A stretch of DNA of 64,000 bases from Phaeobacter sp. J2-8 (GTDB lineage: Bacteria; Pseudomonadota; Alphaproteobacteria; Rhodobacterales; Rhodobacteraceae), in contig NZ_JALIEC010000001.1 of NCBI RefSeq assembly GCF_022867865.1, positions 664,501 to 728,500 on the forward strand, written 5' to 3'. This document shows, piece by piece, positions 25,050 through 34,323 of this stretch (the stretch's first letter is position 1; each line of letters begins with the position of its first letter). The position numbers and the translations under genes were made by a program. Below the pieces are notes generated by a model. The model did not search any database. It was not told the origin of the DNA and saw only the letters and a program-made list of their open reading frames with translations.

Positions 25050-25215
25050 GGCGGGCAGCCCCCCAAACCGCAGGGCAGATGTGGGGTAGCCGCCCAAACC
25101 ACAGGACAGATGGGGGGCAGCCCCCCAAACCGCAGGATAGATGGGGGGCCAGCCCTCCAAACCGCAGGACAGATGGGGGGCCAGCCCCCCAAACCCCCCG
25201 GGATATTTCTGGTCA
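25050..25215. repeat. five-copy tandem 31/32-base hairpin repeat plus dispersed repeat copy 2
   Basis: Units of 31, 31, 31 and 32 bases plus a partial fifth start at about 25050, each holding a GGGGGGCAGCCCCCC-type hairpin then AAACCGCAGGACAGAT. The array ends in CCCCGGGATATTTCTGGTCAGATGA, the inverse of the motif at 61583-61610. The 24945-25285 gap contains no gene. Confidence 0.8.
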
Positions 25216-25285
25216 GATGAAAGGCGAAACCCCGATCAAATCTGAGGGCATTCTGGGCGGGCGGGGTGATGCGGCGCTGTGGTGC

Positions 25286-25969
25286 TCAGGACGGTGTCAA
25301 TGTGCCGTCGGCCATCGTGACCTGGCGGTCCATGCGCCCGGCAAGGTCGAGATTATGGGTGGCGATCAGCGCGGACAGGCCCGTGTCCCGTACCAGGGAC
25401 ATCAGGACGTCAAACACCCGGTCTGATGTGGCGGGGTCCAGGTTGCCGGTGGGTTCATCCGCCAGCAGAAGCCGGGGCGCATTGGCCATGGCACGGCAAA
25501 AGGCCACCCGCTGTTGTTCGCCGCCCGACAACGCACCGGGCCGATGTGCGGCCCGAGTTTCAAGCCCGACTTTGGCCAGTAGATCCTTGGCGCGGTCGCC
25601 TGCGTCCGCCTGGGGCACACCATCGGCCAATTGCGGCAGAACCACGTTTTCCATTGCGGAGAATTCCGGCAGAAGGTGGTGAAACTGATAGATAAATCCG
25701 ACTTCTCTTCGCCGTGTTGCTGTGCGTTTTCGGTCGGATAATCCGATCATGTCCTGACCCGCGATCCTGACCGATCCGGCATCCGGCACGTCCAGAAGGC
25801 CGGCGATATGCAGCAGTGTCGATTTGCCCGCGCCGGAGGGGGCGACCAAGGCCACGACCTCGCCTTTGGCCAAGGTCAGGTCGGCGCCACGCAGCACCTC
25901 GACAGCATTTTTCTGGCCCTTGTTATAGGACTTGGTCACACCCTGCAGGGACAATACCGGATCATTCAT
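25286..25969 (-). CDS. lolD: lipoprotein-releasing system ATPase LolD
   Basis: The product is 227 residues, the usual LolD size. It has Walker A (APSGAGKST), Q-loop region ([12 protein letters not shown], the LolD/MacB-type block), signature LSGGEQQR and Walker B ([12 protein letters not shown]). It powers extraction of mature lipoproteins from the inner membrane and their transfer to the carrier LolA. The start overlaps the end of the LolC/E gene by eight bases, so the two are one operon on the minus strand. Confidence 0.93.
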   Translation of the reverse strand: MNDPVLSLQGVTKSYNKGQKNAVEVLRGADLTLAKGEVVALVAPSGAGKSTLLHIAGLLDVPDAGSVRIAGQDMIGLSDRKRTATRRREVGFIYQFHHLLPEFSAMENVVLPQLADGVPQADAGDRAKDLLAKVGLETRAAHRPGALSGGEQQRVAFCRAMANAPRLLLADEPTGNLDPATSDRVFDVLMSLVRDTGLSALIATHNLDLAGRMDRQVTMADGTLTPS

Positions 25970-27272
25970 AGCGCAGCGCCTCGACCGGGTTCATCCGCGC
26001 GGCACGGCGGGCCGGAAAAATGGTGACCACAAAGCTCAGACCGAGCGACAGCGCCACAGCGGAGATCACATCCGACAGTTGCAGTTTCGCAGGCACCGCG
26101 TAGAGCCCGCGAATGGACGGATCCCAGACGCCGCCGCCCGCAACGTAGTTCACCAGCGAAAAGACCGCATCGACGTTCAGGGCAAACAGGCAGCCAAACA
26201 GCACCCCAAACCCCGTACCGATCAACCCGGTAAAGGCCCCGCAGATAAAGAACACCCGCAAGACCGAGCCTTCGGACAGGCCCATGGTGCGCAGGATGCC
26301 GATGTCGCGGCCCTTGTTCTTGACCAGCATGATCAGCCCCGACACGATGTTCATTGCCGCGATCAGCACCAGGATCGACAGGATGACGAACATCACATTG
26401 TCCTCGATTTCCAGAGCGCGCAGAAAAGATCCGCTGGCATCCCGCCAGGTCCAGATCAGGGCCCGATCACCCGCCGCCTGCATCAATGGCAGGGCCAGCG
26501 CGTCGACGGCATCCGGGTCTTTGACCATGACCTCGATCTCATCCGCGGCATCTTCGCGGTTGAAATAGATCTGGGCCTCTGCAAATGGCATATAGAGCCG
26601 CGTGCGGTCGATATCATAGCGGCCCGCCGTGAAAATATACGTAACTTCATAGGCCTGGACACGCGGCGAGGTGCCGAATGGCGTCTTGACCCCATCCGGG
26701 GAAATCAGCCGAATGCGGTCGCCGATGGTCACCCCCAGCTCGCGCGCGACACCAGATCCGATGGCAATACCCTCGGAGAACCGCCCCAAGTCGCCTTGTT
26801 TTTCCTCGGGGTTTGCAATGCGCGGGATGGTCGACAGGTCGGCGGCGGAGATGCCGAACACCTCGATCCCGGAGTTGCGGCCATTGGCGGTGGCCATCAC
26901 CTGACCCTTGATCAGCGGGGCTGCGCGGGTGACATAATCCTGAGCGGCAATTCGGTCGGCCAAAGCCGTGTAATCCGGGATTGTACGGTCGATCTGGCCA
27001 AATTCATTCACATCCGCCTGGTAATAGACGGTGACATGGGCATTGGTCCCCAAAATCGTGTCAACGAATTCCGCCCGAAACCCAGAGCGCACGGCAAGGG
27101 TCGCGATCAGGGCAAACACCGCCAACGTAATGCCGATCAGGCTGATCCAGGTCATGGTGCTGACGCCGCCTTCGGCGCGTTTTGCCCGCAGGTAGCGCCA
27201 GGCAATCATCCATTCGAACCGCGCAAAGGGCGCGGGCGTGCGGGGATGTGGTCGCGGGTTGGCTTGGCTCAT
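25962..27272 (-). CDS. lolC: lipoprotein-releasing system permease LolC/LolE
   Basis: The product is 436 residues. It has the N-terminal block [30 protein letters not shown], a first membrane helix, and a large periplasmic MacB-like domain of about 230 residues. Three more helices (about residues 290, 335 and 395) come near the C-terminus, ending [18 protein letters not shown]. It forms the membrane channel with LolD. Many alphaproteobacteria have a single LolC/E-like subunit that acts as a homodimer, which fits the two-gene operon here. Confidence 0.92.
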   Translation of the reverse strand: MSQANPRPHPRTPAPFARFEWMIAWRYLRAKRAEGGVSTMTWISLIGITLAVFALIATLAVRSGFRAEFVDTILGTNAHVTVYYQADVNEFGQIDRTIPDYTALADRIAAQDYVTRAAPLIKGQVMATANGRNSGIEVFGISAADLSTIPRIANPEEKQGDLGRFSEGIAIGSGVARELGVTIGDRIRLISPDGVKTPFGTSPRVQAYEVTYIFTAGRYDIDRTRLYMPFAEAQIYFNREDAADEIEVMVKDPDAVDALALPLMQAAGDRALIWTWRDASGSFLRALEIEDNVMFVILSILVLIAAMNIVSGLIMLVKNKGRDIGILRTMGLSEGSVLRVFFICGAFTGLIGTGFGVLFGCLFALNVDAVFSLVNYVAGGGVWDPSIRGLYAVPAKLQLSDVISAVALSLGLSFVVTIFPARRAARMNPVEALRYE

Positions 27273-27467
27273 GCGATTTCCTTGGTTTCGCGCGGAAAGT
27301 GGGCAAAGCGGCGACGAGGGTCAAGCGCCGTTTGCCAATTTGGCGTGATCGGCGGAATGCAGGCATGTTGCGGGACTTTTTCTCTTCTGCAAACCGGCCT
27401 TCGCGGCTTTGCAACCGTGCAATTCCCGCGCTTGCATCGGCTTGCCGCTCTGTCATAGTGCGGCGCC

Positions 27468-28577
27468 ATGAGAGATCCACGTTTCACCGCAATTGTCGCT
27501 GCCCTGCCGTCAACTGTGCCCTTTGTCGGGCCGGAAAAGCTTGAACGGGACCGGGGTGGCACGTTTGTTGCCCGATTGGGCGCAAACGAGAGTGTGTTTG
27601 GCCCATCGCCCAAGGCGATTGCCGCGATGCAGGCCTCGGTTGGCGACATCTGGAAATATGGCGACAGCACCAGCCATGATTTGCGCCATGCGATTGCCGG
27701 CGATCTGGGTGTCGACCCGGACAACATCGTTGTCGGGGCAGGGATTGACGGGCTGCTTAATTCCACCGTGCGGTTGATGGTCGGGCCGGGTGATCATGTG
27801 GTGACTTCGGATGGGGCCTATCCGACATTCAACTATCATGTGGCGGGCTATGGCGGCACTTTGCACAAGGTGCCTTATCTCGATGATCACGAGGATCCTG
27901 ATGCGCTGATTGCCAAGGCACGACAGGTCGACGCAAAACTGGTGTATCTGGCCAATCCCGACAACCCGATGGGCACCTGGCATGGTGCGGCACGTATTGC
28001 CGAAACGATTGCCGCGCTGCCGGATGGATGTGTGTTGGTTCTGGATGAGGCCTATGTTGAATTCGCGCCTAAGGACAGCGTTCTGCCGTTGGATGTCAGT
28101 GACCCGGCGGTGCTTCGGTTTCGTACCTTTTCCAAAGGGTTTGGCATGGCGGGGGCGCGTGTTGGCTATGCCATTGGCCATAGGGACGTGATTGCCGCCT
28201 ATGAAAAGGTACGCAACCATTTTGGCATGAACCGCACCGCACAGATCGGGGCGCTGGCCGCCTGGCAGGATCGCGATTGGCTGGTGCATGTACAGGAGGA
28301 GGTCGCTCTGGCGCGCAAGCGGATTGCGGCCATTGCGCAGGAGGCCGGTCTTGTGGCGCTGCCCTCTGCCACCAATTTCGTGACCCTTGATTGTGGCGCG
28401 GACGGTGATTTTGCCCGCCGGGTTCTGGCGGCGTTGATGGCACGCGGCATCTTTGTGCGGATGCCCTTTGTTGCGCCAGAGGATCGTTGCATCCGGATCA
28501 GTGCCGGCACGCCGGAGATGCTGGATGCCTTTGCCGCGGCTTTGCCCGCCGCATTGGACGAGGCGCGAACCGGCTAA
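27468..28577 (+). CDS. histidinol-phosphate-aminotransferase-like PLP enzyme
   Basis: The product is 369 residues, class I/II fold-type I. Visible features are RLGANESVFGPSPKA (HisC-type N-terminus), NPDNPMGT, the aspartate in VLVLDEAYVEF, the PLP lysine in FRTFSKGFGMAGARVGY, and the C-terminal Arg in CIRISAGTPE. HisC relatives transaminate histidinol phosphate or aromatic amino acids. This one is far from his genes and may be an aromatic or broad-specificity enzyme. It is divergent from the lol operon with a 195-base gap. Confidence 0.85.
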   Translation: MRDPRFTAIVAALPSTVPFVGPEKLERDRGGTFVARLGANESVFGPSPKAIAAMQASVGDIWKYGDSTSHDLRHAIAGDLGVDPDNIVVGAGIDGLLNSTVRLMVGPGDHVVTSDGAYPTFNYHVAGYGGTLHKVPYLDDHEDPDALIAKARQVDAKLVYLANPDNPMGTWHGAARIAETIAALPDGCVLVLDEAYVEFAPKDSVLPLDVSDPAVLRFRTFSKGFGMAGARVGYAIGHRDVIAAYEKVRNHFGMNRTAQIGALAAWQDRDWLVHVQEEVALARKRIAAIAQEAGLVALPSATNFVTLDCGADGDFARRVLAALMARGIFVRMPFVAPEDRCIRISAGTPEMLDAFAAALPAALDEARTG

Positions 28578-28748
28578 GATTGGCGTCGCCCTGCGGCGGC
28601 GCAATCCGGTGCTTGTGGATGTTTTTGGGATAAGTTGCGTCGGAATTTCCCTGGCCGGGGCCTTCGTGTGTCGGCGGTCCTTGCGGTGGGATCGAACAAT
28701 TTTGCCGGCTTATCCACCGAATTTCCCGCAAGGGTTGACCAAATGCAA
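28578..28748. other. short intergenic region
   Basis: Nothing recognisable lies between the aminotransferase and rhomboid genes, which converge here. Confidence 0.3.
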
Positions 28749-29499
28749 CTACAGGCGTCTTTTTCCCGCTTTCGGGATCGAGGTGCGGGTCAAATTGTAT
28801 TTCGCGTCTGGATGGGGCGGATGGCCTTCGGTGCGGCGCCAGAATCCGATGCCCCCCAACCGCATCCACAGCGGAAAGGTAAACACCATACCGGCCAGGA
28901 AACCACCGGCATGGGCCCAATAGGCGACGCCGCCCTGATCGCTGGGCGTGCCAAAGCCGCCGAACAATTGCAAGGCAAACCACAATCCCAGCATGATCCA
29001 GGCCTGGCACCGGGAAAACCCGGAAAAATACGATCAGGATCAACAGGATATCGACCTTGGCCTTGGGGAAAAGCAACAGATATCCGCCCATGACGCCCGC
29101 AATGGCACCAGAGGCCCCGATCACGGGGATCATCGAATTGGGCGCAGCGGCATATTGCAACAAGGACGCTGCCAACCCGCAGCCGAGGTAAAATACCAAA
29201 TAGGGCAGCTGGCCCATTTCATCTTCGATGTTGTCACCAAAGATGTAGAGGAACAGCATGTTGCAGGCCAAATGCATGAACCCGCCATGCAGGAACATAG
29301 AGGTCAACAGCCCGAGATAGCCCTCGCCGGCACTGATCCGACCGGGCAAGAGCGCATAATCCCAATAAAACAGGGCCATTTCGCGGTCTGTGCCCAATTC
29401 GGCGGTGGAAATCAGGAAGACGGCGATATTCACCGCCATCAACACATAGGTGATATAGGGTCGGCGCCCGGACGGATTATGATCGCGGATTGGAAACAT
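28749..29499 (-). pseudogene. rhomboid-family intramembrane serine protease, frameshifted
   Basis: From ATG at 29499 (MFPIRDHNPSGRRPYITYVLMAVNIAVFL) the frame carries helices 1-5, the HLACNMLFLYIFGDNIED block and the catalytic Ser in IGASGAIAGVMGGYLL. After FFRVFPVP (about 29007) the protein continues one base out of frame as AWIMLGLWFALQLF. That part contains the catalytic His in AYWAHAGGFLAGM and ends at 28749. One extra base in CCAGGCC accounts for it. Rhomboids cut transmembrane helices of substrate proteins. Repaired, the product is about 249 residues, normal for the family. Confidence 0.82.
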
Positions 29500-29530
29500 G
29501 GCGGGAAAGTTTCCACTTTCCCGCCCAAGG

Positions 29531-32500
29531 TCAAGACATTCCCGACAAAAGCGCCGCATTCCCGCCAGAGGCGGTGGTATCGACACAGACGTGGCGTTCA
29601 TGGGTGACGTGACCGCGATCCGGCACGCCGGTGATCAGTGGCAGGATCGGGCCATCACGTTCCGCCAGCGCCGTGGTCAATGCGCGCGCGGTCGCCGCGT
29701 CGCCCCACCAGATCGCGCCAGAGAAATTGTCCAGCGTTGTCAGCGCCGAAGGCTCTAACGCGCCGGCCACCCGCAGGCCCATGCCGCCCTGGGCTTCGAC
29801 CGCGTCCTTTTGTGCCTGCGCGGCGGCGTCGCCCGGCCCAAGACACAGGACCGGCGGGCGGGACAGGGTGGTCAACCGGTTGGATTCCCCCGTCGGGCCC
29901 GGCAGCGACAATGGCGCCAGCGGGGCAGGGGCGATACGGGCATTCAGCGCCTCTTGCAGAGCGGCGGGATCGACCGGCGCGCCGGGGGCGTCTGTGACCG
30001 TGTCAACGCGATGCTGACCAAACCGCGCCAGATAATTCGGCCCGCCTGCCTTTGGTCCCGTACCCGAAAGCCCCTCGCCGCCAAAGGGTTGGCTGCCGAC
30101 GATTGCACCGATCTGGTTGCGGTTCACATAGATATTCCCGGCATGCACCCGCTCCGAGACATGCTGCACCCGATCGTCAATCCGGGTTTGCAGACCAAAT
30201 GTCAGCCCGTATCCGGTGGCGTTGATGGCGTCGATCACATCGTCAAGCTGGTCGGCGTCAAAGGTCGCGATATGCAGGACGGGGCCGAAAATCTCGCGCG
30301 TCATATCGTTGATGCCTTTGACCCGGATCAGGGTCGGGGCGATGAAGTGGCCCGATTTGGGCACGCTGGTTTCCTTGACCACGCGCCCCTCGATCCGCGC
30401 TTTGGCGATGTAGTCGGCAATGCCGGACTGGGCTTCGGCGTCGATCACCGGACCAAGGTCGGTCGAAATGTCCCACGGTGCACCGGGGCGCAACGTCTCC
30501 ATCGCGCCCATCAACATCTCGGTGAAATGCGGGGCAATGTCGCTTTGCACATAAAGGCAACGCAGCGCGGAACAGCGTTGGCCCGCCGATTGGAACGCGC
30601 TTTCGACAATCGCCGCAACCGCCTGTTCCGGTAGGGCGGTGCTGTCGACGATCATAGCGTTCAACCCACCGGTTTCGGCCAGGAACGGCGCGCCGGGGGC
30701 CATGTGTCTCGCCATCGCACGGCGAATGATCTTGGCGGTTTCGGTGGATCCGGTAAAGGCCACGCCACCGACGCGGGCATCCGACGTCAGCGCCGCGCCA
30801 ACCGCGCCAGCGCCGGGCAGGCATTGCAACACCGCACGTGGCACGCCAGCCTGATGCAGCAATTCCACGGCGCGGGTCGCGATCAGCGGTGTCTGCTCGG
30901 CGGGTTTCGCCAAAACGGCATTGCCTGCCGCGAGGGCGGCGGAAACCTGGCCGGTGAAAATCGCCAAGGGGAAGTTCCAGGGCGAAATGCAGGTAAAGGT
31001 GCCAACCGGCGCGGTTTCTGGGGCGTTGGCGGCGTAATAGCGCAGGAAATCCACCGCTTCGCGCAGCTCCGCCACCGCATCCGGCAGGGTTTTCCCCGCC
31101 TCACGCGCCAACAGGGCAAACAATTCGCCATAGTTTTCTTCGTAAAGGTCCGCCGCCTTGGCCAGGATGGTGGCGCGCTCGGCTGCGGGCACGTCCCATG
31201 CTGTTGCGGCCGCCAGCGCCGCGTCGCAATCCGCCGCGCTGGCAAATTGGGTCGTGCCAACCGTGTCGGCAGCATCGGCCGGGTTTACGATATTCTGGGC
31301 GGCCTCTGGCGTTGTGTCCGCAGCCATAAGCGGCCTGCCGGTCCATTTGTGATCATTGAACGGCGCGCGTGCGGCATCAATCGCTGTCAATGTCGGGCGA
31401 TGCGCCAGATCCCAACCGCGCGAATTCACCCGCTCTGGCTGATACAATTCCGGGCCTTTGGGCAGGTGGGGCGCTTTGTCATGGATCGCCTCAAACGGGT
31501 CACGCGCCACGACCTCGGCGGGCACGTCCTTATCCACAATCTGGTTTACGAAAGACGAGTTCGCGCCGTTTTCCAACAGCCGCCGCACCAGATAGGCCAG
31601 CAAATCGCGGTGCGCGCCGACCGGTGCATAAATCCGGCAGCGGGTGGCGTTATCCCCAAGCACAATGTTGTGCATCGCTTCACCCATGCCGTGCAAACGC
31701 TGGAATTCAAACGCGTCTTTTTTATCCCCAGCCATGTCGAGGATCGCCGCCACTGTATGGGCGTTATGCGTTGCGAACTGTGGATAAATCCGATCCGTCA
31801 TGTTCAGCAACCGCCGGGCATTGGCAATATAGCTGACATCGGTGGCGGGTTTCGAGGTGAAGACCGGAAAGCTTTCCAGCCCCTCGACCTGGGCCAATTT
31901 GATTTCGGTATCCCAATAGGCGCCTTTGACCAGCCGCACCATGATGTGACGGTCTGTTTCCACGGCCAGCGCGTGCAGATAGTCCAGAACCGCACCGCAA
32001 CGATGGCCGAACGCCTGAACCACCACGCCAAGCCCGTCCCAGCCGACAAGCCCGGGATCGCGCATCAGGCGCTCGATCAGATCAATGGAAATTGACAGGC
32101 GGTCCGCCTCTTCTGCGTCGATGTTCAGCCCCATTTTGCGGGACCGTGCCATCAGCGCCAGATCACGCAGGCGCGGGTACAACTCGGCCATGACCCGGTC
32201 TTTTTGCGCCTCTTCATACCGGGGATGCAGCGCCGAAAGTTTGACCGAGATGCCGGGGTTCTTGCGCACATCTCCATGGGTACAGCCATTGGCAATCGCC
32301 TCGATCGCACGGCCATAGGCGGCGTGATAGCGCATGGCATCCGCATCGGTGCGGGCCGCTTCGCCCAGCATGTCATAGGAATAGGTATAGCCCTTCTTTT
32401 CCATCCCGGCGGCGCGTTTCATCGCGGCTTTGATGTCCTCGCCCAGAACGAACTGGCGGCCCATTTCCTTCATAGCGCGGCCCACGGCGGTGCGGATCAC

Positions 32501-32968
32501 CGGTTCGCCCAGACGTTTGACGGCCGCCCGCAGATGGCCAACCGGGCCGGGTTCGGATTCTTCACGCAGCACACGGCCGGTCAACATCAACGCCCAGGTC
32601 GAGGCATTGACCAGCGGCGATGTCGAATGCCCCATGTGACGACCCCAGTCGGAGGGCGCGATCTTATCCTCGATCAGGGCGTCGATGGTTTCCGGGTCCG
32701 GCACGCGCAACAAGGCCTCGGCCAAACACATCAGGGCCACGCCCTCGTCGGTGGACAGGCCATATTCGGCCAGAAAAACCTCCATCAGGCCGGGATCAGA
32801 GGTATCGCGAATGCGTCTGACCAGGCCCGCCGCGGCACCGCTGATGCGCGCACGATCTTCGGGGGACAGGTCAGCCTTTTCGACAAGACCCGCCAGGTTG
32901 GCGGCCTCATCAGCATAGGTCAGGTCATCAATGCGGGCGCGCAGCGTTGCGAGGTCAGTGGCGGTCAT
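29531..32968 (-). CDS. putA: bifunctional proline dehydrogenase / P5C dehydrogenase PutA
   Basis: The product is 1145 residues from ATG at 32968 (MTATDLATLRARIDDL); the open frame upstream crosses the promoter region. Residues about 70-470 are the FAD-dependent proline dehydrogenase barrel (RLVKGAYWDTEIK, FATHNAHTVAAI). Residues about 520-1000 are an NAD-dependent aldehyde dehydrogenase with AETGGLNA (Glu) and GQRCSALR (catalytic Cys). There is no N-terminal ribbon-helix-helix, so this PutA is not a repressor. The enzyme oxidises proline to glutamate at the inner membrane. The divergent Lrp-type gene is the likely activator. Confidence 0.96.
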   Translation of the reverse strand: MTATDLATLRARIDDLTYADEAANLAGLVEKADLSPEDRARISGAAAGLVRRIRDTSDPGLMEVFLAEYGLSTDEGVALMCLAEALLRVPDPETIDALIEDKIAPSDWGRHMGHSTSPLVNASTWALMLTGRVLREESEPGPVGHLRAAVKRLGEPVIRTAVGRAMKEMGRQFVLGEDIKAAMKRAAGMEKKGYTYSYDMLGEAARTDADAMRYHAAYGRAIEAIANGCTHGDVRKNPGISVKLSALHPRYEEAQKDRVMAELYPRLRDLALMARSRKMGLNIDAEEADRLSISIDLIERLMRDPGLVGWDGLGVVVQAFGHRCGAVLDYLHALAVETDRHIMVRLVKGAYWDTEIKLAQVEGLESFPVFTSKPATDVSYIANARRLLNMTDRIYPQFATHNAHTVAAILDMAGDKKDAFEFQRLHGMGEAMHNIVLGDNATRCRIYAPVGAHRDLLAYLVRRLLENGANSSFVNQIVDKDVPAEVVARDPFEAIHDKAPHLPKGPELYQPERVNSRGWDLAHRPTLTAIDAARAPFNDHKWTGRPLMAADTTPEAAQNIVNPADAADTVGTTQFASAADCDAALAAATAWDVPAAERATILAKAADLYEENYGELFALLAREAGKTLPDAVAELREAVDFLRYYAANAPETAPVGTFTCISPWNFPLAIFTGQVSAALAAGNAVLAKPAEQTPLIATRAVELLHQAGVPRAVLQCLPGAGAVGAALTSDARVGGVAFTGSTETAKIIRRAMARHMAPGAPFLAETGGLNAMIVDSTALPEQAVAAIVESAFQSAGQRCSALRCLYVQSDIAPHFTEMLMGAMETLRPGAPWDISTDLGPVIDAEAQSGIADYIAKARIEGRVVKETSVPKSGHFIAPTLIRVKGINDMTREIFGPVLHIATFDADQLDDVIDAINATGYGLTFGLQTRIDDRVQHVSERVHAGNIYVNRNQIGAIVGSQPFGGEGLSGTGPKAGGPNYLARFGQHRVDTVTDAPGAPVDPAALQEALNARIAPAPLAPLSLPGPTGESNRLTTLSRPPVLCLGPGDAAAQAQKDAVEAQGGMGLRVAGALEPSALTTLDNFSGAIWWGDAATARALTTALAERDGPILPLITGVPDRGHVTHERHVCVDTTASGGNAALLSGMS

Positions 32969-33077
32969 GGGAATCCCCGAGGTTTCGTTTTGCCCAGTAT
33001 ATCGGGAAGCGACTGGCCAATTTTCCCGTTCTCTGCCAGAATTCATCTGTAACGAACCGAATTTGTGGGGCATTTCA

Positions 33078-33554
33078 GTGCAATCGGATCAATTCGAACT
33101 AGATAGCTTTGACCGGGCCATTATCGCGGTCCTGGCCGAAGACGGGCGCATTTCCGTAACCGAGTTGGCCAAGCGCATTGGCCTGTCAAAATCGCCGACC
33201 CAGATACGGGTGCGGCGGCTGGAAGAGGCGGGGGTCATCCGGGGGTATCGCGCCATGTTGGACCCGATCCGGCTGGGTCTGGATCATGTTGCCTTTGTCG
33301 AGGTGCGCCTGGCCGATACACGCGAAGCCGCGCTGGCGGCCTTTGCTGCGGCGGTGGCGAAGATTCCGGAAATCGAGCAATGCCACCTGATTGCCGGCAA
33401 TTTCGACTATCTGATGAAAGTGCGCACCACCAACATGCGCGCCTATCGGCTGGTTTTGGCGGAAAAAATCTCGACCCTGCCGCATTTGGCCAGCACATCG
33501 ACCTATGTGGCGATGCAGGCAATCAAGGAAAGCGGTCTCGGCGATGTGACTTGA
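33078..33554 (+). CDS. putR: Lrp/AsnC-type activator of putA
   Basis: The product is 158 residues from GTG at 33078; the open frame upstream lies in the intergenic control region. The N-terminal helix-turn-helix (DRAIIAVLAEDGRISVTELAKRIGLSKSPTQIRVRRLEEAGVIRGY) and C-terminal RAM domain (AGNFDYLMKVRTTNM) are typical. In Rhodobacter and Agrobacterium a divergent Lrp-like PutR senses proline and activates putA. The arrangement here is the same, with 109 bases between the genes. Confidence 0.92.
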   Translation: MQSDQFELDSFDRAIIAVLAEDGRISVTELAKRIGLSKSPTQIRVRRLEEAGVIRGYRAMLDPIRLGLDHVAFVEVRLADTREAALAAFAAAVAKIPEIEQCHLIAGNFDYLMKVRTTNMRAYRLVLAEKISTLPHLASTSTYVAMQAIKESGLGDVT

Positions 33555-33583
33555 TCGGGCGGCGAAACCTGACACGATAGGGT

Positions 33584-34156
33584 ATGGTACGTTTGTTTTT
33601 GTTTCAATCGGCGCTTTGGTCGATGATCTCGCTCGCCGGGTCTGCCGCTGCAGAGAGCTGCCCCGAAGCAGCCGATCATTCCGCGCGGTTTGACCGGCTT
33701 TTTGCCCAGGTACAGGCCGCCCCGAACGAAGGCGCGGCCCAGGTCGTGGTCAATCAGATGTGGAACCTGTGGGCCGATGCGCCGGATCAGCAGGCGCAGG
33801 AAATTCTTGACCGGGGGCTGCGCAAACGGGGCGCACAGGATTTTCTGGGCGCGTTGCGGGATTTTGAAATCCTGATCGACCATTGCCCCGACTATGCCGA
33901 AGGCTACAACCAGCGCGGTTTTATACGGTTCATTCAGCGCGACTATGCGGCCGCATTGGTCGATCTGGACCGCGTGATCGCGCTGTCACCCCGCCATGTC
34001 GGTGCCTTGTCTGGCCGGGCGCTGACCCTGATGGCCTTGGGGCAAAACGATGCGGCGCGGCGCGACCTGCTTCGCGCGCTTGAGCTGAATCCATGGTTGC
34101 CGGAACGCCGTTTTCTGGCGCAATTATCGCCCGAGGCCGAGGAAACCGATCTCTGA
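33584..34156 (+). CDS. periplasmic TPR-repeat protein
   Basis: The product is 190 residues with a signal peptide (LFLFQSALWSMISLAGSAAAES). It has about two tetratricopeptide repeats between residues 85 and 165 (AQDFLGALRDFEILIDHCPDYAEGYNQRG, DYAAALVDLDRVIALSPRHVGALSGRAL). TPR domains bind other proteins. The partner is unknown. It follows putR by 29 bases on the same strand but has no obvious link to proline use. It is the last host gene before tRNA-Leu. Confidence 0.82.
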   Translation: MVRLFLFQSALWSMISLAGSAAAESCPEAADHSARFDRLFAQVQAAPNEGAAQVVVNQMWNLWADAPDQQAQEILDRGLRKRGAQDFLGALRDFEILIDHCPDYAEGYNQRGFIRFIQRDYAAALVDLDRVIALSPRHVGALSGRALTLMALGQNDAARRDLLRALELNPWLPERRFLAQLSPEAEETDL

Positions 34157-34323
34157 CGCAATTTTGCTGTTTTCTCGCCGGGACGAGCGTCTTATGGTCG
34201 CGGCGCTGACCCGCGTGCCGAAATGATGGCGCGGTGGGCCGGTCAACACAAGAGTTTCAAAACCCTTGAATGCATGCGATATAATGCATACAAAACAAGG
34301 AGTTGCGATTGGATGATTGGTTT

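Noticed and set aside
25050-25199. CRISPR array
   Set aside because: The units are contiguous 31/32-base repeats without unique spacers, and no cas genes are near.
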